Of a stretch of DNA of 6,081 bases, positions 1 through 6,024 are shown one piece after another; position 1 is the first letter of the stretch; every line of letters begins with the position of its first letter. Both the position numbers and the translations under genes were made by a program. Source of the DNA: Flavobacteriales bacterium CG18_big_fil_WC_8_21_14_2_50_32_9 (lineage in GTDB: Bacteria > Bacteroidota > Bacteroidia > Flavobacteriales_E > Vicingaceae). The notes below the pieces were generated by a model. The model did no database searches, was not told the DNA's origin, and saw nothing but the letters and a program-made list of their open reading frames with translations. Location: positions 2,164 through 8,244 of the forward strand of contig PCUH01000042.1 in assembly GCA_002770955.1 (NCBI GenBank), given 5' to 3'.

Positions 1-147
1 TTGCGAGTTCAACGAAGTTAATTTTTTGGGTTAAACCGAACTAAAGTTTATGTATAATTTAAATGTGTAAAAAGTAAATTAATCTACTTGATAGTAATTA
101 GTTATAATAAAAATAATTAGTTTTGAAATGATTCTAAACTAAGACCC
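1..147. other. AT-rich region upstream of the histidine kinase gene
   Basis: No convincing gene lies here. Short open frames at the left edge run to stops within the first 45 bases; the longest (from base 3, ending at the TAA at 42-44) encodes about 13 residues and could only be the tail of a gene cut by the window edge, but I recognise nothing in it. The small imperfect palindrome AGTTC (7-11) / GAACT (38-42) is too weak to call a terminator. From about 45 to 117 the sequence is almost pure A/T and probably forms the upstream part of the kinase promoter. Confidence 0.5.
118..125 (+). promoter_or_regulatory. Possible -7 promoter box (TAGTTTTG) for the histidine kinase
   Basis: TAGTTTTG is a perfect match to the Bacteroidota -7 consensus TAnnTTTG. 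It would start transcription near 131-133, giving a leader of roughly 15 bases before the TTG start at 148. A well-spaced -33 TTG is missing: the nearest TTG, at 88-90, is 27 bases upstream of the box. Such octamers also arise by chance in AT-rich DNA, so the call is moderate. Confidence 0.4.
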
Positions 148-1299
148 TTGCTTTCAAACAACAATTCATTATATCAAAAGCTAAAGAAAACAAAGGCTGC
201 ATCACAATTCAAAACAAGTGAATGGTTAGAAATAATTACTCATTTGGAAGAGAAAATAAATCATTTTGAAAAAATAAATCAAACTACATCTGAAAGCCAT
301 TCTAAATACAAATCGTTATTTGAAATGTCGGATGATGCTTTGTTAGTTATCGAAAATTTTTCTTTTATTGATTGCAATCAATCTGTAGTGAAAATGTTAG
401 GATATAAATCAAAAGATGAATTATTAAACACTCATCCTGCAGAATTATCTCCTAAGAAACAACCTGATGGAAAACTTTCATTTATAAAAGCTCAAGAAAT
501 GATGGATCTAGCTTTAAAAAAAGGTAGTCATCATTTTGAATGGATGCATACACGAGCTAATGGAGAAAACTTTCCTGTTGAAGTTTGGTTGTCAAAAGTT
601 GAATGTGATGGAAGAATAATACTCAATACCATTTGGAGAGACTTAACTGAAAAAAAGAAAGCAGAGCAACTCGTTTTAAAAAATATTGAAGAAAAAGAGA
701 TTTTATTAAAAGAAATTCATCATCGTGTGAAAAACAACCTTCAAATTATCAGTAGTTTACTTAATCTACAAGCGAATATGCTTCATGATGAAAACACAAA
801 GTCTGTGCTTTATCAAAGTAAATCTAGAATTGAATCGATGTGTAAGGTGCATGAAATGTTATATAGCTCCAAAAATCTTTCTAGTATTAATTACAAAAAT
901 TATTTGAATGACTTGATTCAAGCACTCTTTCAAAACGCTTCTATCTCTACAAAGCAGATTAATTTAGAGTTGAAAATTAAAAATTTAATACTTAATTTAA
1001 ATACAGCAATTCCATTAGGGTTAATTATCAATGAGTTGGTAACCAACTCACTTAAATATGCATTCGTAGAAAAACCCATTGGCTTGATTTTAATACAAAT
1101 AACTCATTTAAAAAACAACCAATTCGAACTGATTTACAAAGATGATGGTGCGGGTTACTCCCCTAAAATAACTTTTGAAAACACACAAGGATTAGGTTTT
1201 CAGCTAATAATAAGCTTAGTGGAACAACTAAATGGTAAGATTACTCGAAAGTTGGTAGAAAAAGGTACTTGCTATCAGTTGATTTTTGAGAAATTGTAA
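148..1299 (+). CDS. PAS domain sensor histidine kinase, HisKA_2 type, cytoplasmic
   Basis: This 383-residue protein is a sensor kinase that should autophosphorylate on histidine and pass the phosphate to a response regulator. A coiled-coil-like N-terminus (about 25-50) leads into a PAS domain at about 52-169. The segment around QPDGKLS (105-111), SHHFEW (127-132) and FPVEV (142-146) resembles a PAS subtype common in bacterial sensors. A charged signalling helix (166-190) joins the HisKA_2 dimerisation helix, whose H-box is EIHHRVKNNLQ (189-199). The phosphoacceptor is probably H192, directly before RVKN. The ATPase domain shows an N-box NELVTN (295-300), a G1 box DDGAGY (332-337) and a G2-like GLGFQLI (348-354). 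There is no signal peptide, membrane helix or receiver domain, so the sensed signal is probably internal. No response regulator lies nearby. No in-frame ATG occurs before residue 60, which is already inside the PAS domain, so TTG at 148 is the best start. The signal and partner are unknown. Confidence 0.9.
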   Translation: MLSNNNSLYQKLKKTKAASQFKTSEWLEIITHLEEKINHFEKINQTTSESHSKYKSLFEMSDDALLVIENFSFIDCNQSVVKMLGYKSKDELLNTHPAELSPKKQPDGKLSFIKAQEMMDLALKKGSHHFEWMHTRANGENFPVEVWLSKVECDGRIILNTIWRDLTEKKKAEQLVLKNIEEKEILLKEIHHRVKNNLQIISSLLNLQANMLHDENTKSVLYQSKSRIESMCKVHEMLYSSKNLSSINYKNYLNDLIQALFQNASISTKQINLELKIKNLILNLNTAIPLGLIINELVTNSLKYAFVEKPIGLILIQITHLKNNQFELIYKDDGAGYSPKITFENTQGLGFQLIISLVEQLNGKITRKLVEKGTCYQLIFEKL

Positions 1300-1307
1300 A
1301 TTAATCC

Positions 1308-2351
1308 CTAAAAACTCACCGTCAAAGCCAACGCTTGTAATTCTCGGAGGTATTCTCTTTTGTCAAATTTAGGAGCATAAACATAACCATCAATCGTAAT
1401 TACTCGATTGCGTTGTTCGTCCACCATGGAATAGCTCACAAAAGGACCTCCCATAAAATCGCCATTCATTTGCCATAAGCCACGCAATTCTTTGGTATAA
1501 ATACCTTTTAAATTGATTTCTCTTTCTCTAGGAATGTACTCTTGATAGGTTTCCATATAAGAACCTTCTGCTCCGCCTGGAATATGTTGTTTGGTTATTG
1601 CATTTCTTTTGGCAGTGAGTTGGTGTACATTAAAAATGCTATCATTATCATAAGGATACGTATAAATAATAAATCCCTGACTGATAGGATGTTCACCCAT
1701 AGAATATTCTTTTCTAAGCCAAATAAAATTAGTATCTTCTTTCGCAATATAAAACAAATCATCTATGTGCATTGAGAGTTTTAATTTTTCTTCTAATTGC
1801 TTGGCTAGTTTGCTGTTTTTATTGACTTTGTATTTTTTTTGCAGCCGTTCGTTTTCTTTTTCATTAAAATAATCCAACAAATTAGCAGCATTTTTTTCAA
1901 TGATTTCAGCCGCATTTTTATCATTTTTAGCTAAAATAGTAACGACCAATTGCCCATCAGACCACACATCTTTTCTAATAGAAATAGCTGGCTCATCCTC
2001 TGAATTTATTTCTATAAGAATAATATTTCTATTGGTTTGTAAAATACTAGCAAAAGCCCTATGAGGAACATGAATAATATCAAAAATAGCTTCTGCTTGC
2101 GGAAGTCCTACTTGTGTTGTTGAAAATGCTTCTTGAATTGCTTCACCCGTTTTATTATTCCAATAAGAGGAATCTACAACTACCAACAGCTCTCCTGATT
2201 TTCCTGAAATTCTTGGTAAAATACGTTCGTTGGTTTCATCGCAAGAATAGAACAAAGAACTAAAAATAATGAGTAGAAGAAAGAAATGGTTTACGTTCAT
2301 TGTGCGTATAAGCTTATTGAATGGTAAGTTTAAAATTTGCATAATCGACAT
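1308..2351 (-). CDS. DUF4837 family lipoprotein
   Basis: I recognise this as a member of DUF4837, a Bacteroidota family of envelope proteins with no known biochemical role. The N-terminus has a hydrophobic stretch (about 22-35) ending in a lipobox-like LFYSC, with C37 the likely lipidated residue, so the mature protein should be membrane-anchored outside the cytoplasm. Family-like segments are GELLVVVDSSYW (53-64), VGLPQAE (81-87), the HVPHRAF region (94-100), RNIILIEI (108-115), WQMNGDFMGGPFVSYS (293-308) and IDGYVYAPKFDKREYLRELQAL (320-341). The middle (about 145-195) is a charged, probably helical stretch. Start codons are possible at residues 1, 4 and 18. The start at residue 18 gives a compact 20-residue signal sequence but no basic residue before the hydrophobic core, whereas the longer starts include K13 and R16. 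The gene begins 3 bases after the transglycosylase stop, suggesting translational coupling, and is the last gene of the operon. Confidence 0.85.
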   Translation of the reverse strand: MSIMQILNLPFNKLIRTMNVNHFFLLLIIFSSLFYSCDETNERILPRISGKSGELLVVVDSSYWNNKTGEAIQEAFSTTQVGLPQAEAIFDIIHVPHRAFASILQTNRNIILIEINSEDEPAISIRKDVWSDGQLVVTILAKNDKNAAEIIEKNAANLLDYFNEKENERLQKKYKVNKNSKLAKQLEEKLKLSMHIDDLFYIAKEDTNFIWLRKEYSMGEHPISQGFIIYTYPYDNDSIFNVHQLTAKRNAITKQHIPGGAEGSYMETYQEYIPREREINLKGIYTKELRGLWQMNGDFMGGPFVSYSMVDEQRNRVITIDGYVYAPKFDKREYLRELQALALTVSF

Positions 2352-2354
2352 TAA

Positions 2355-3854
2355 TTACCCAACTGGTTTAATCTTAATTCTCGTTCCAGTCTTAAGGTTT
2401 TTGTCATTAATGTTTTTATTTAATTCTTGTAATTGCTCCAAAGACACACCCTCATATCTATTTGCAATGTTCCACAAATTATCTCCTTTTTTAATTGTAT
2501 AATACACATATCCGTTTTCATTTGTAGTTTTTAATTTTTCTTGTTTTACTTGGTCAATTGTTTTGTTCTGTGCCAAATAACTTGCTTTTGGATAAATTTT
2601 AAGTTTCTGTCCGACACTTAACCTATCACTATGTAAATTATTCCAATCTTTTATTTGACTAACCCTACAGTGGTATTTTGTTGCAATTTTCCCAAGCACA
2701 TCACCACTTCTAACGGAATAAATAACTTCAGAACCTCCTCTAGCTTCAGCCAAATGAGTTGTATTATTCTGAGCTACGGCAATACTATCTTTAATATCTT
2801 TATCAGTTTTAATTGCATAAATTGTTTTTTCATTCATTAAAAAAACACCAATTTTTTCTGCTGGCAAGCAAAGTGTGTTTGCATTTTGTGTATTCGGAAT
2901 AAAGTTTTGTTTGTAGGCAGGATTTAGATAAGCTATGTATTCAATAGGCATTTCTAAAAAAGTAGCTAATTGTTCGAAAGAAAGGTGTTGAGTTACACCA
3001 ACGGTATCTACTTTAAAACAAGAAATGTCAGGCTGAATAGGATAAATATTATGTTCAGCAGCATAACTCATAACATAATTTACTGCTATGAAAGCAGGAA
3101 CATAACCTTGTGTTTCTCTCGGTAAAAATGGACGAATTTCCCAATACGTTTTTCCTCCTCCTGATCTTCTAATGGCTTTATTAACATTACCTGGCCCTGC
3201 ATTATAAGCCGCTAAAACCAAGTCCCAATCATTATACATATTGTGTAAATATTTCAAGTATCTACATGCTGCATCTGTTGATTTATATATATCACTTCGC
3301 TCATCATAATAGGAAGTTACTTCTAAACCAAACATTTTGCCTGTGGGATACATAAACTGCCACAAACCTGTTGCCCCAACTCTCGATTTTGCTTTAGGAT
3401 TTAATGCAGACTCAACAACAGGTAAGTATTTTAGTTCTAACGGTAAATTATATCTATCGAGAGCTTCTTCAAATGTTGGAAAATAAACAGGAGCCAAACC
3501 CAACATACGTGCAGTTGTTTTCTTTCTTCTCTTGGCATACAAATCAACATATCCTCTTACATAATTGTTATAAACCAAAGAAAATGGAGAATGTGCATTT
3601 AGTTTCTGAAAGCGTTTTGCGTAAGTAATACTATCAAAAACAGGAATTGAGTCGATAGCATAATTATATTTTTTTTTCTTGTGGACATTATCATTAAAAC
3701 CCAAGCTTTCATAATAACCAGAAGCCATCATACTATCTATCATTGCCAAAATGGGGTCGTCTTCCAAAACAACATAGGCACTATCCTTCTTGTTCTGTTG
3801 AGATAACAATGAACCTGATAGTAATAAAGCGATAATAAAAATAATTTTATGCAT
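2355..3854 (-). CDS. MltD-like lytic murein transglycosylase with LysM domains
   Basis: This 499-residue periplasmic enzyme should cleave the MurNAc-GlcNAc bond of peptidoglycan, leaving 1,6-anhydroMurNAc ends. Residues 1-18 form a signal peptide with a basic start and a hydrophobic core; no lipobox cysteine follows, unlike E. coli MltD, so it is probably soluble. The family 1 SLT domain spans about 125-265. Its catalytic glutamate is E148 in LPVVESALNP, followed by GATGLWQFM (160-168), AAYNAGPGNV (215-224) and TQGYVPAFIA (248-257). A degenerate LysM-like segment lies at about 285-332. Two clear LysM modules, which bind peptidoglycan, follow at about 378-421 (YSVRSGDVLGKIA) and 451-496 (YTIKKGDNLWNIA). 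The stretch at 55-120 is lysine-rich and unassigned. The ATG at 3854 gives the signal peptide directly. The gene lies 23 bases after gatA and 3 bases before the DUF4837 gene. I leave the symbol blank because several MltD-like paralogues occur in this phylum. Confidence 0.92.
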   Translation of the reverse strand: MHKIIFIIALLLSGSLLSQQNKKDSAYVVLEDDPILAMIDSMMASGYYESLGFNDNVHKKKKYNYAIDSIPVFDSITYAKRFQKLNAHSPFSLVYNNYVRGYVDLYAKRRKKTTARMLGLAPVYFPTFEEALDRYNLPLELKYLPVVESALNPKAKSRVGATGLWQFMYPTGKMFGLEVTSYYDERSDIYKSTDAACRYLKYLHNMYNDWDLVLAAYNAGPGNVNKAIRRSGGGKTYWEIRPFLPRETQGYVPAFIAVNYVMSYAAEHNIYPIQPDISCFKVDTVGVTQHLSFEQLATFLEMPIEYIAYLNPAYKQNFIPNTQNANTLCLPAEKIGVFLMNEKTIYAIKTDKDIKDSIAVAQNNTTHLAEARGGSEVIYSVRSGDVLGKIATKYHCRVSQIKDWNNLHSDRLSVGQKLKIYPKASYLAQNKTIDQVKQEKLKTTNENGYVYYTIKKGDNLWNIANRYEGVSLEQLQELNKNINDKNLKTGTRIKIKPVG

Positions 3855-3877
3855 AATAGAGTAGTAAACGAAATTAA

Positions 3878-5308
3878 TTAATTTTTGTTTTGTAATAAGG
3901 TATTAGAAAATGCTAATAACCTTTGTTCATTAAAGCTTTTAGTGGTAAATTGTATTCCAAATGGCAATCCATTGCTGTGCTTTCCCAACGGTAATGAAAT
4001 GGAAGGAACGCCTGTTAAATTTGCATGGACAGTATAAATATCTTCTAAATACATTTTTATAGGATCTTCAACTTGTTTTCCTATTTCAAAAGGTGTGTTG
4101 GGCGAAGTTGGAGAAATAATAAAATCATATTCAGATAAAATTTCATCTGTTTTAATTTTTAATAATCGCCTCACTTTTTGAGCTTTGGTGTAATAAGCAT
4201 CATAAAATCCTGAGCTCAACACATAGGTTCCTAGCATTATTCTTCTTTTTACTTCAGTTCCAAATCCTTCGGAGCGAGATTTTAAGTACGTTGACTCTAA
4301 ATCAAAAGCTTGCGGACTTCTATATCCAAAATGAATTCCATCATATCGAGCTAAATTTGCAGAAGCTTCTGCTGTGGTCAGCACATAATAGGTAGGAACT
4401 AAAAAATCTAAATACGGAAAATCGATAGCTTCAACAGTGTGTCCAGCTGCTTTCAATTGTTCAATAAACGCCAAAAATTTTGTTTTTATTTCAGTATCTA
4501 GCCCTTCGTTTTCAATATAACTTTTAAAATAAGTAATTTTTGATTTAGTGTGGGTTTTTAAACTTTCTGAATACTTAGGGACTTCTTTTTTTGAGCAAGT
4601 GCTGTCCATTTCATCAGCTCCAGCAATAATTTCCATCACTAAAGCAGCGTCTTGTATATTGTTTGTAAAAGGTCCTATTTGATCAAACGAAGAAGCATAG
4701 GCAATTAATCCGTTTCTAGAAACTCTTCCATACGTTGGTTTTAGCCCAACAATATCACAAAAAGAAGCTGGTTGGCGAATAGAACCCCCAGTATCAGAAC
4801 CCAAAGCCACCAAACATAAATTTGCTTTTACTGCCACAGCAGAACCTCCTGATGAACCGCCAGGAACTTTTGAATTATCAATTGGATTTAGCACATTTCC
4901 AAAAGCCGAGTTTTCATTGGAACTTCCCATAGCAAATTCATCGCAATTGGTTCGTCCAATAATAATGGCATCCTCAGCCAATAATCTTTCTACAACTGTA
5001 GCACTAAAAAGGGATTCGAAATCGCCTAAAATTTTAGAGGATGCTGAAATTTTATGATTTTTATAGCAAATGTTATCTTTTAAAGCGATAACCATACCTG
5101 CCAATTTACCAGCATTGTTTTGAGCTATTTTCGCATCAATTTCTTTCGCTTTTTCTAAGGCTTCATCAGCAAAAACTTCTAAAAAAGCGTTAAGATGTTT
5201 ATTTTGTTCAATGCGTTGAAGATAACTTGCAACAATTGTTTGGCAGGATGAAGTTTTATTTTTTAATTCTTGTTGAATTTCCTCAAAAGAGGTGTATATT
5301 TTTTCCAT
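3878..5308 (-). CDS. gatA: Asp-tRNA(Asn)/Glu-tRNA(Gln) amidotransferase subunit A
   Basis: GatA hydrolyses glutamine and supplies ammonia to GatB in the GatCAB complex, converting mischarged Glu-tRNA(Gln) or Asp-tRNA(Asn) to the correct aminoacyl-tRNA in the cytoplasm. The amidase signature is intact. Counting from this start (476 residues), the Lys-Ser-Ser triad is K77 (IALKDN), S152 (PGGSSGGSA) and S176 (GSDTGGSIRQPA). These spacings of 75 and 24 match K79-S154-S178 of the Staphylococcus aureus enzyme as I remember it. Applying the same offset, its glutamine-binding residues would be Y307, R356 and D423 here, and those residues are present. An alternative ATG seven codons upstream (5327-5329) would add MNPNKLS; I prefer 5308 because related proteins, as I recall them, begin close to the MEKIYTSFEEIQ segment. 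gatB and gatC are not in the window. The gene lies about 62 bases after tatA and 23 before the transglycosylase gene. Confidence 0.95.
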   Translation of the reverse strand: MEKIYTSFEEIQQELKNKTSSCQTIVASYLQRIEQNKHLNAFLEVFADEALEKAKEIDAKIAQNNAGKLAGMVIALKDNICYKNHKISASSKILGDFESLFSATVVERLLAEDAIIIGRTNCDEFAMGSSNENSAFGNVLNPIDNSKVPGGSSGGSAVAVKANLCLVALGSDTGGSIRQPASFCDIVGLKPTYGRVSRNGLIAYASSFDQIGPFTNNIQDAALVMEIIAGADEMDSTCSKKEVPKYSESLKTHTKSKITYFKSYIENEGLDTEIKTKFLAFIEQLKAAGHTVEAIDFPYLDFLVPTYYVLTTAEASANLARYDGIHFGYRSPQAFDLESTYLKSRSEGFGTEVKRRIMLGTYVLSSGFYDAYYTKAQKVRRLLKIKTDEILSEYDFIISPTSPNTPFEIGKQVEDPIKMYLEDIYTVHANLTGVPSISLPLGKHSNGLPFGIQFTTKSFNEQRLLAFSNTLLQNKN

Positions 5309-5370
5309 AGATAACTTATTCGGGTTCATTCATCCGATAATGGATTTACGTATATAAACTCAAGGATTAA

Positions 5371-5565
5371 TTACTTTGAAGAATCTATCTCTTTTTCTTT
5401 CTTTGCATCATCTTCCCCTTCTTTCATTCCGTCTTTAAATTCTTTAATTCCAGAACCAACTCCACGCATTAACTGTGGAATTTTTTTTGCTCCAAACATT
5501 AAAACAAGTACAATAGCAATGATAATAATTTCTTGCGTTCCTAAAAAACCTAATACAGCATTCAT
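5371..5565 (-). CDS. tatA: Sec-independent (twin-arginine) translocase subunit TatA
   Basis: TatA assembles with TatC in the inner membrane to export folded proteins that carry twin-arginine signal peptides. The 64-residue product has the classic layout: a short N-terminus with GTQE (9-12), one transmembrane helix (about 12-24), the FG hinge (F24-G25), an amphipathic helix starting KKIPQLMRGVGSGIKEFK (27-44) with conserved F43, and a charged, probably disordered tail. The frame stays open upstream to an ATG at 5710-5712, but the extra 49 residues resemble no Tat protein and span a strong -7 promoter box, so the ATG at 5563-5565 is the right start. TatA and TatE cannot be told apart from this sequence alone. 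It is probably the first gene of the four-gene operon; tatC is not in the window. Confidence 0.93.
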   Translation of the reverse strand: MNAVLGFLGTQEIIIIAIVLVLMFGAKKIPQLMRGVGSGIKEFKDGMKEGEDDAKKEKEIDSSK

Positions 5566-5579
5566 TTTTAAAATTTTAC

Positions 5580-5598
5580 ATTCTAAATCACTTAGAAT
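5580..5598 (-). promoter_or_regulatory. Inverted repeat in the tatA leader
   Basis: ATTCTAA (5580-5586) and TTAGAAT (5592-5598) are perfect 7-base arms around a 5-base loop. The repeat lies between the predicted tatA transcription start (about 5605) and its ATG, ending 14 bases before the start codon. It could be a leader RNA hairpin affecting translation or mRNA stability, or a DNA operator. The stem is A/T-rich and therefore weak as RNA, and no T-run follows, so it is not an intrinsic terminator. Confidence 0.4.
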
Positions 5599-5611
5599 AA
5601 TTGTTAGCTTA

Positions 5612-5619
5612 CAAAGGTA
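5612..5619 (-). promoter_or_regulatory. Promoter -7 box (TACCTTTG) for the tatA operon
   Basis: Read on the minus strand, the sequence is TACCTTTG, a perfect match to the Bacteroidota -7 consensus TAnnTTTG. Transcription would begin around 5605, about 40 bases before the tatA ATG at 5565. A -33 TTG at ordinary spacing is not clear; the nearest upstream TTG is about 25 bases away. The position supports the short tatA reading frame. Confidence 0.6.
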
Positions 5620-5642
5620 CAAAAGAATTTGATATGAGATAA

Positions 5643-5683
5643 GACAAGTTTTAAAATTCGCTTTTTTATTTTTACAACTTGTC
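5643..5683. repeat. Long inverted repeat upstream of the tatA promoter
   Basis: GACAAGTTTTAAAA (5643-5656) is the reverse complement of TTTTACAACTTGTC (5670-5683) with one mismatch, i.e. 13 of 14 positions pair across a 13-base loop. It sits about 25-65 bases upstream of the tatA -7 box. Possible roles are a protein-binding site, a terminator-like structure protecting tatA from upstream transcription, or a remnant of a dispersed repeat. Confidence 0.5.
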
Positions 5684-5696
5684 CCGAGTATCGGGA
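5682..5696. repeat. Short GC-rich palindrome TCCCGA-gta-TCGGGA
   Basis: Perfect 6-base arms surround a 3-base loop, and a flanking G (5681) and T (5697) could add a wobble pair. It overlaps the last two bases of the long inverted repeat, so the two hairpins compete at their junction. It is a GC-rich island in very AT-rich DNA. From memory, TCCCGA...TCGGGA palindromes recur in intergenic DNA of some flavobacterial genomes; that is unverified here. Confidence 0.5.
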
Positions 5697-5768
5697 TTAT
5701 TGCGTTTTTCATCTTTTACCTTTTCATTAACAACAACATAAAAAAGAATAATTTTTTTAACAAAAGAG

Positions 5769-5799
5769 TTGTGTAATTAAAAAGTTTCTACTAATATTG
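5769..5799 (+). promoter_or_regulatory. Probable promoter of tRNA-Asn (TTG, 20 bases, TAATATTG)
   Basis: A TTG at 5769-5771 is separated by 20 bases from TAATATTG at 5792-5799, a 7-of-8 match to the conserved form of TAnnTTTG. The spacing suits the Bacteroidota -33/-7 arrangement. Transcription would start near 5806, about 13 bases before the mature 5' end of the tRNA. A small CCGT/ACGG hairpin (5804-5814) occupies this short 5' leader. Confidence 0.5.
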
Positions 5800-5818
5800 C
5801 ATCCCGTTTTACGGAGAT

Positions 5819-5892
5819 TCCTCCTTAGCTCAGTTGGTTAGAGCATCTGACTGTTAATCAGAGGGTCCTTGGTTCGAGCCCAAGAGGGGGAG
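5819..5892 (+). tRNA. tRNA-Asn (anticodon GTT)
   Basis: A full cloverleaf can be folded by eye over 74 bases. The acceptor stem is TCCTCCT (5819-5825) with AGGGGGA (5885-5891), containing one T-G wobble, and G at 5892 is the discriminator. The D stem is GCTC/GAGC (5828-5831, 5841-5844), the anticodon stem TCTGA/TCAGA (5846-5850, 5858-5862) and the T stem CTTGG/CCAAG with loop TTCGAGC. The anticodon at 5853-5855 is GTT, which reads Asn codons AAC and AAU. The 3' CCA is not encoded and must be added after transcription, as is usual in this phylum. The gene is single, flanked by its own promoter and terminator, and divergent from the tatA operon. Confidence 0.97.
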
Positions 5893-5895
5893 CTT

Positions 5896-5930
5896 AAAAC
5901 CTCAGCATTTTTGCTGAGGTTTTTTATTTT
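5896..5930 (+). terminator. Intrinsic terminator after tRNA-Asn
   Basis: ACCTCAGC (5899-5906) pairs perfectly with GCTGAGGT (5913-5920). A further A-T pair closes a TTTT loop, and A-run/T-run pairing can lengthen the base of the stem. A T-rich tract (5920-5930) follows directly. This is a classic rho-independent terminator, placed 4 bases after the tRNA. The A-run before the stem also lets it work weakly on the minus strand. Confidence 0.92.
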
Positions 5931-6024
5931 ATAACACATTTGTAACACAATTTTGAGATACCGTTTTTTAACTTATAACAATTTTTTCATTTTTGATTTA
6001 AAAAAAATTGCTTAGGTTTACACC

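Larger units (their letters stand above)
1308..5565 (-). other. Probable operon: tatA, gatA, MltD-like gene, DUF4837 gene
   Basis: Four genes run in the same direction with gaps of about 62, 23 and 3 bases and no hairpin-plus-T-run terminator between them. A -7 promoter box precedes the first gene, and I found no equally good box in the gaps. No rho-independent terminator is visible after the DUF4837 stop; the transcript may run into the 3' end of the convergent kinase gene or end by Rho. Confidence 0.75.

Noticed and set aside
128..142. ATG at 128 as the kinase start or a leader peptide
   Set aside because: It is out of frame with the kinase, ends after four codons, and lies upstream of the transcription start implied by the -7 box.
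1542..1775. Open frame on the plus strand inside the DUF4837 gene
   Set aside because: It is antisense to a recognisable family protein, with a low-complexity product and no recognisable motif.
2269..2502. Open frame on the plus strand across the DUF4837/transglycosylase junction
   Set aside because: It lies opposite the lipoprotein signal sequence and a LysM module; its hydrophobic product is a by-product of the opposite-strand coding.
2655..2840. Open frame on the plus strand opposite the LysM region
   Set aside because: It is antisense to a clear coding region and shows no family features.
3404..3628. Open frame on the plus strand opposite the transglycosylase N-terminal half
   Set aside because: It is antisense to conserved coding sequence and shows no family features.
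5566..5712. A 49-residue N-terminal extension of TatA
   Set aside because: It spans the tatA -7 promoter box and two inverted repeats, does not resemble any Tat protein, and the downstream ATG gives a normal-length TatA.
5819..5930. tRNA-Asn as an occupied attachment site of an integrated element
   Set aside because: No second copy of the tRNA 3' end and no integrase gene are visible in the window.
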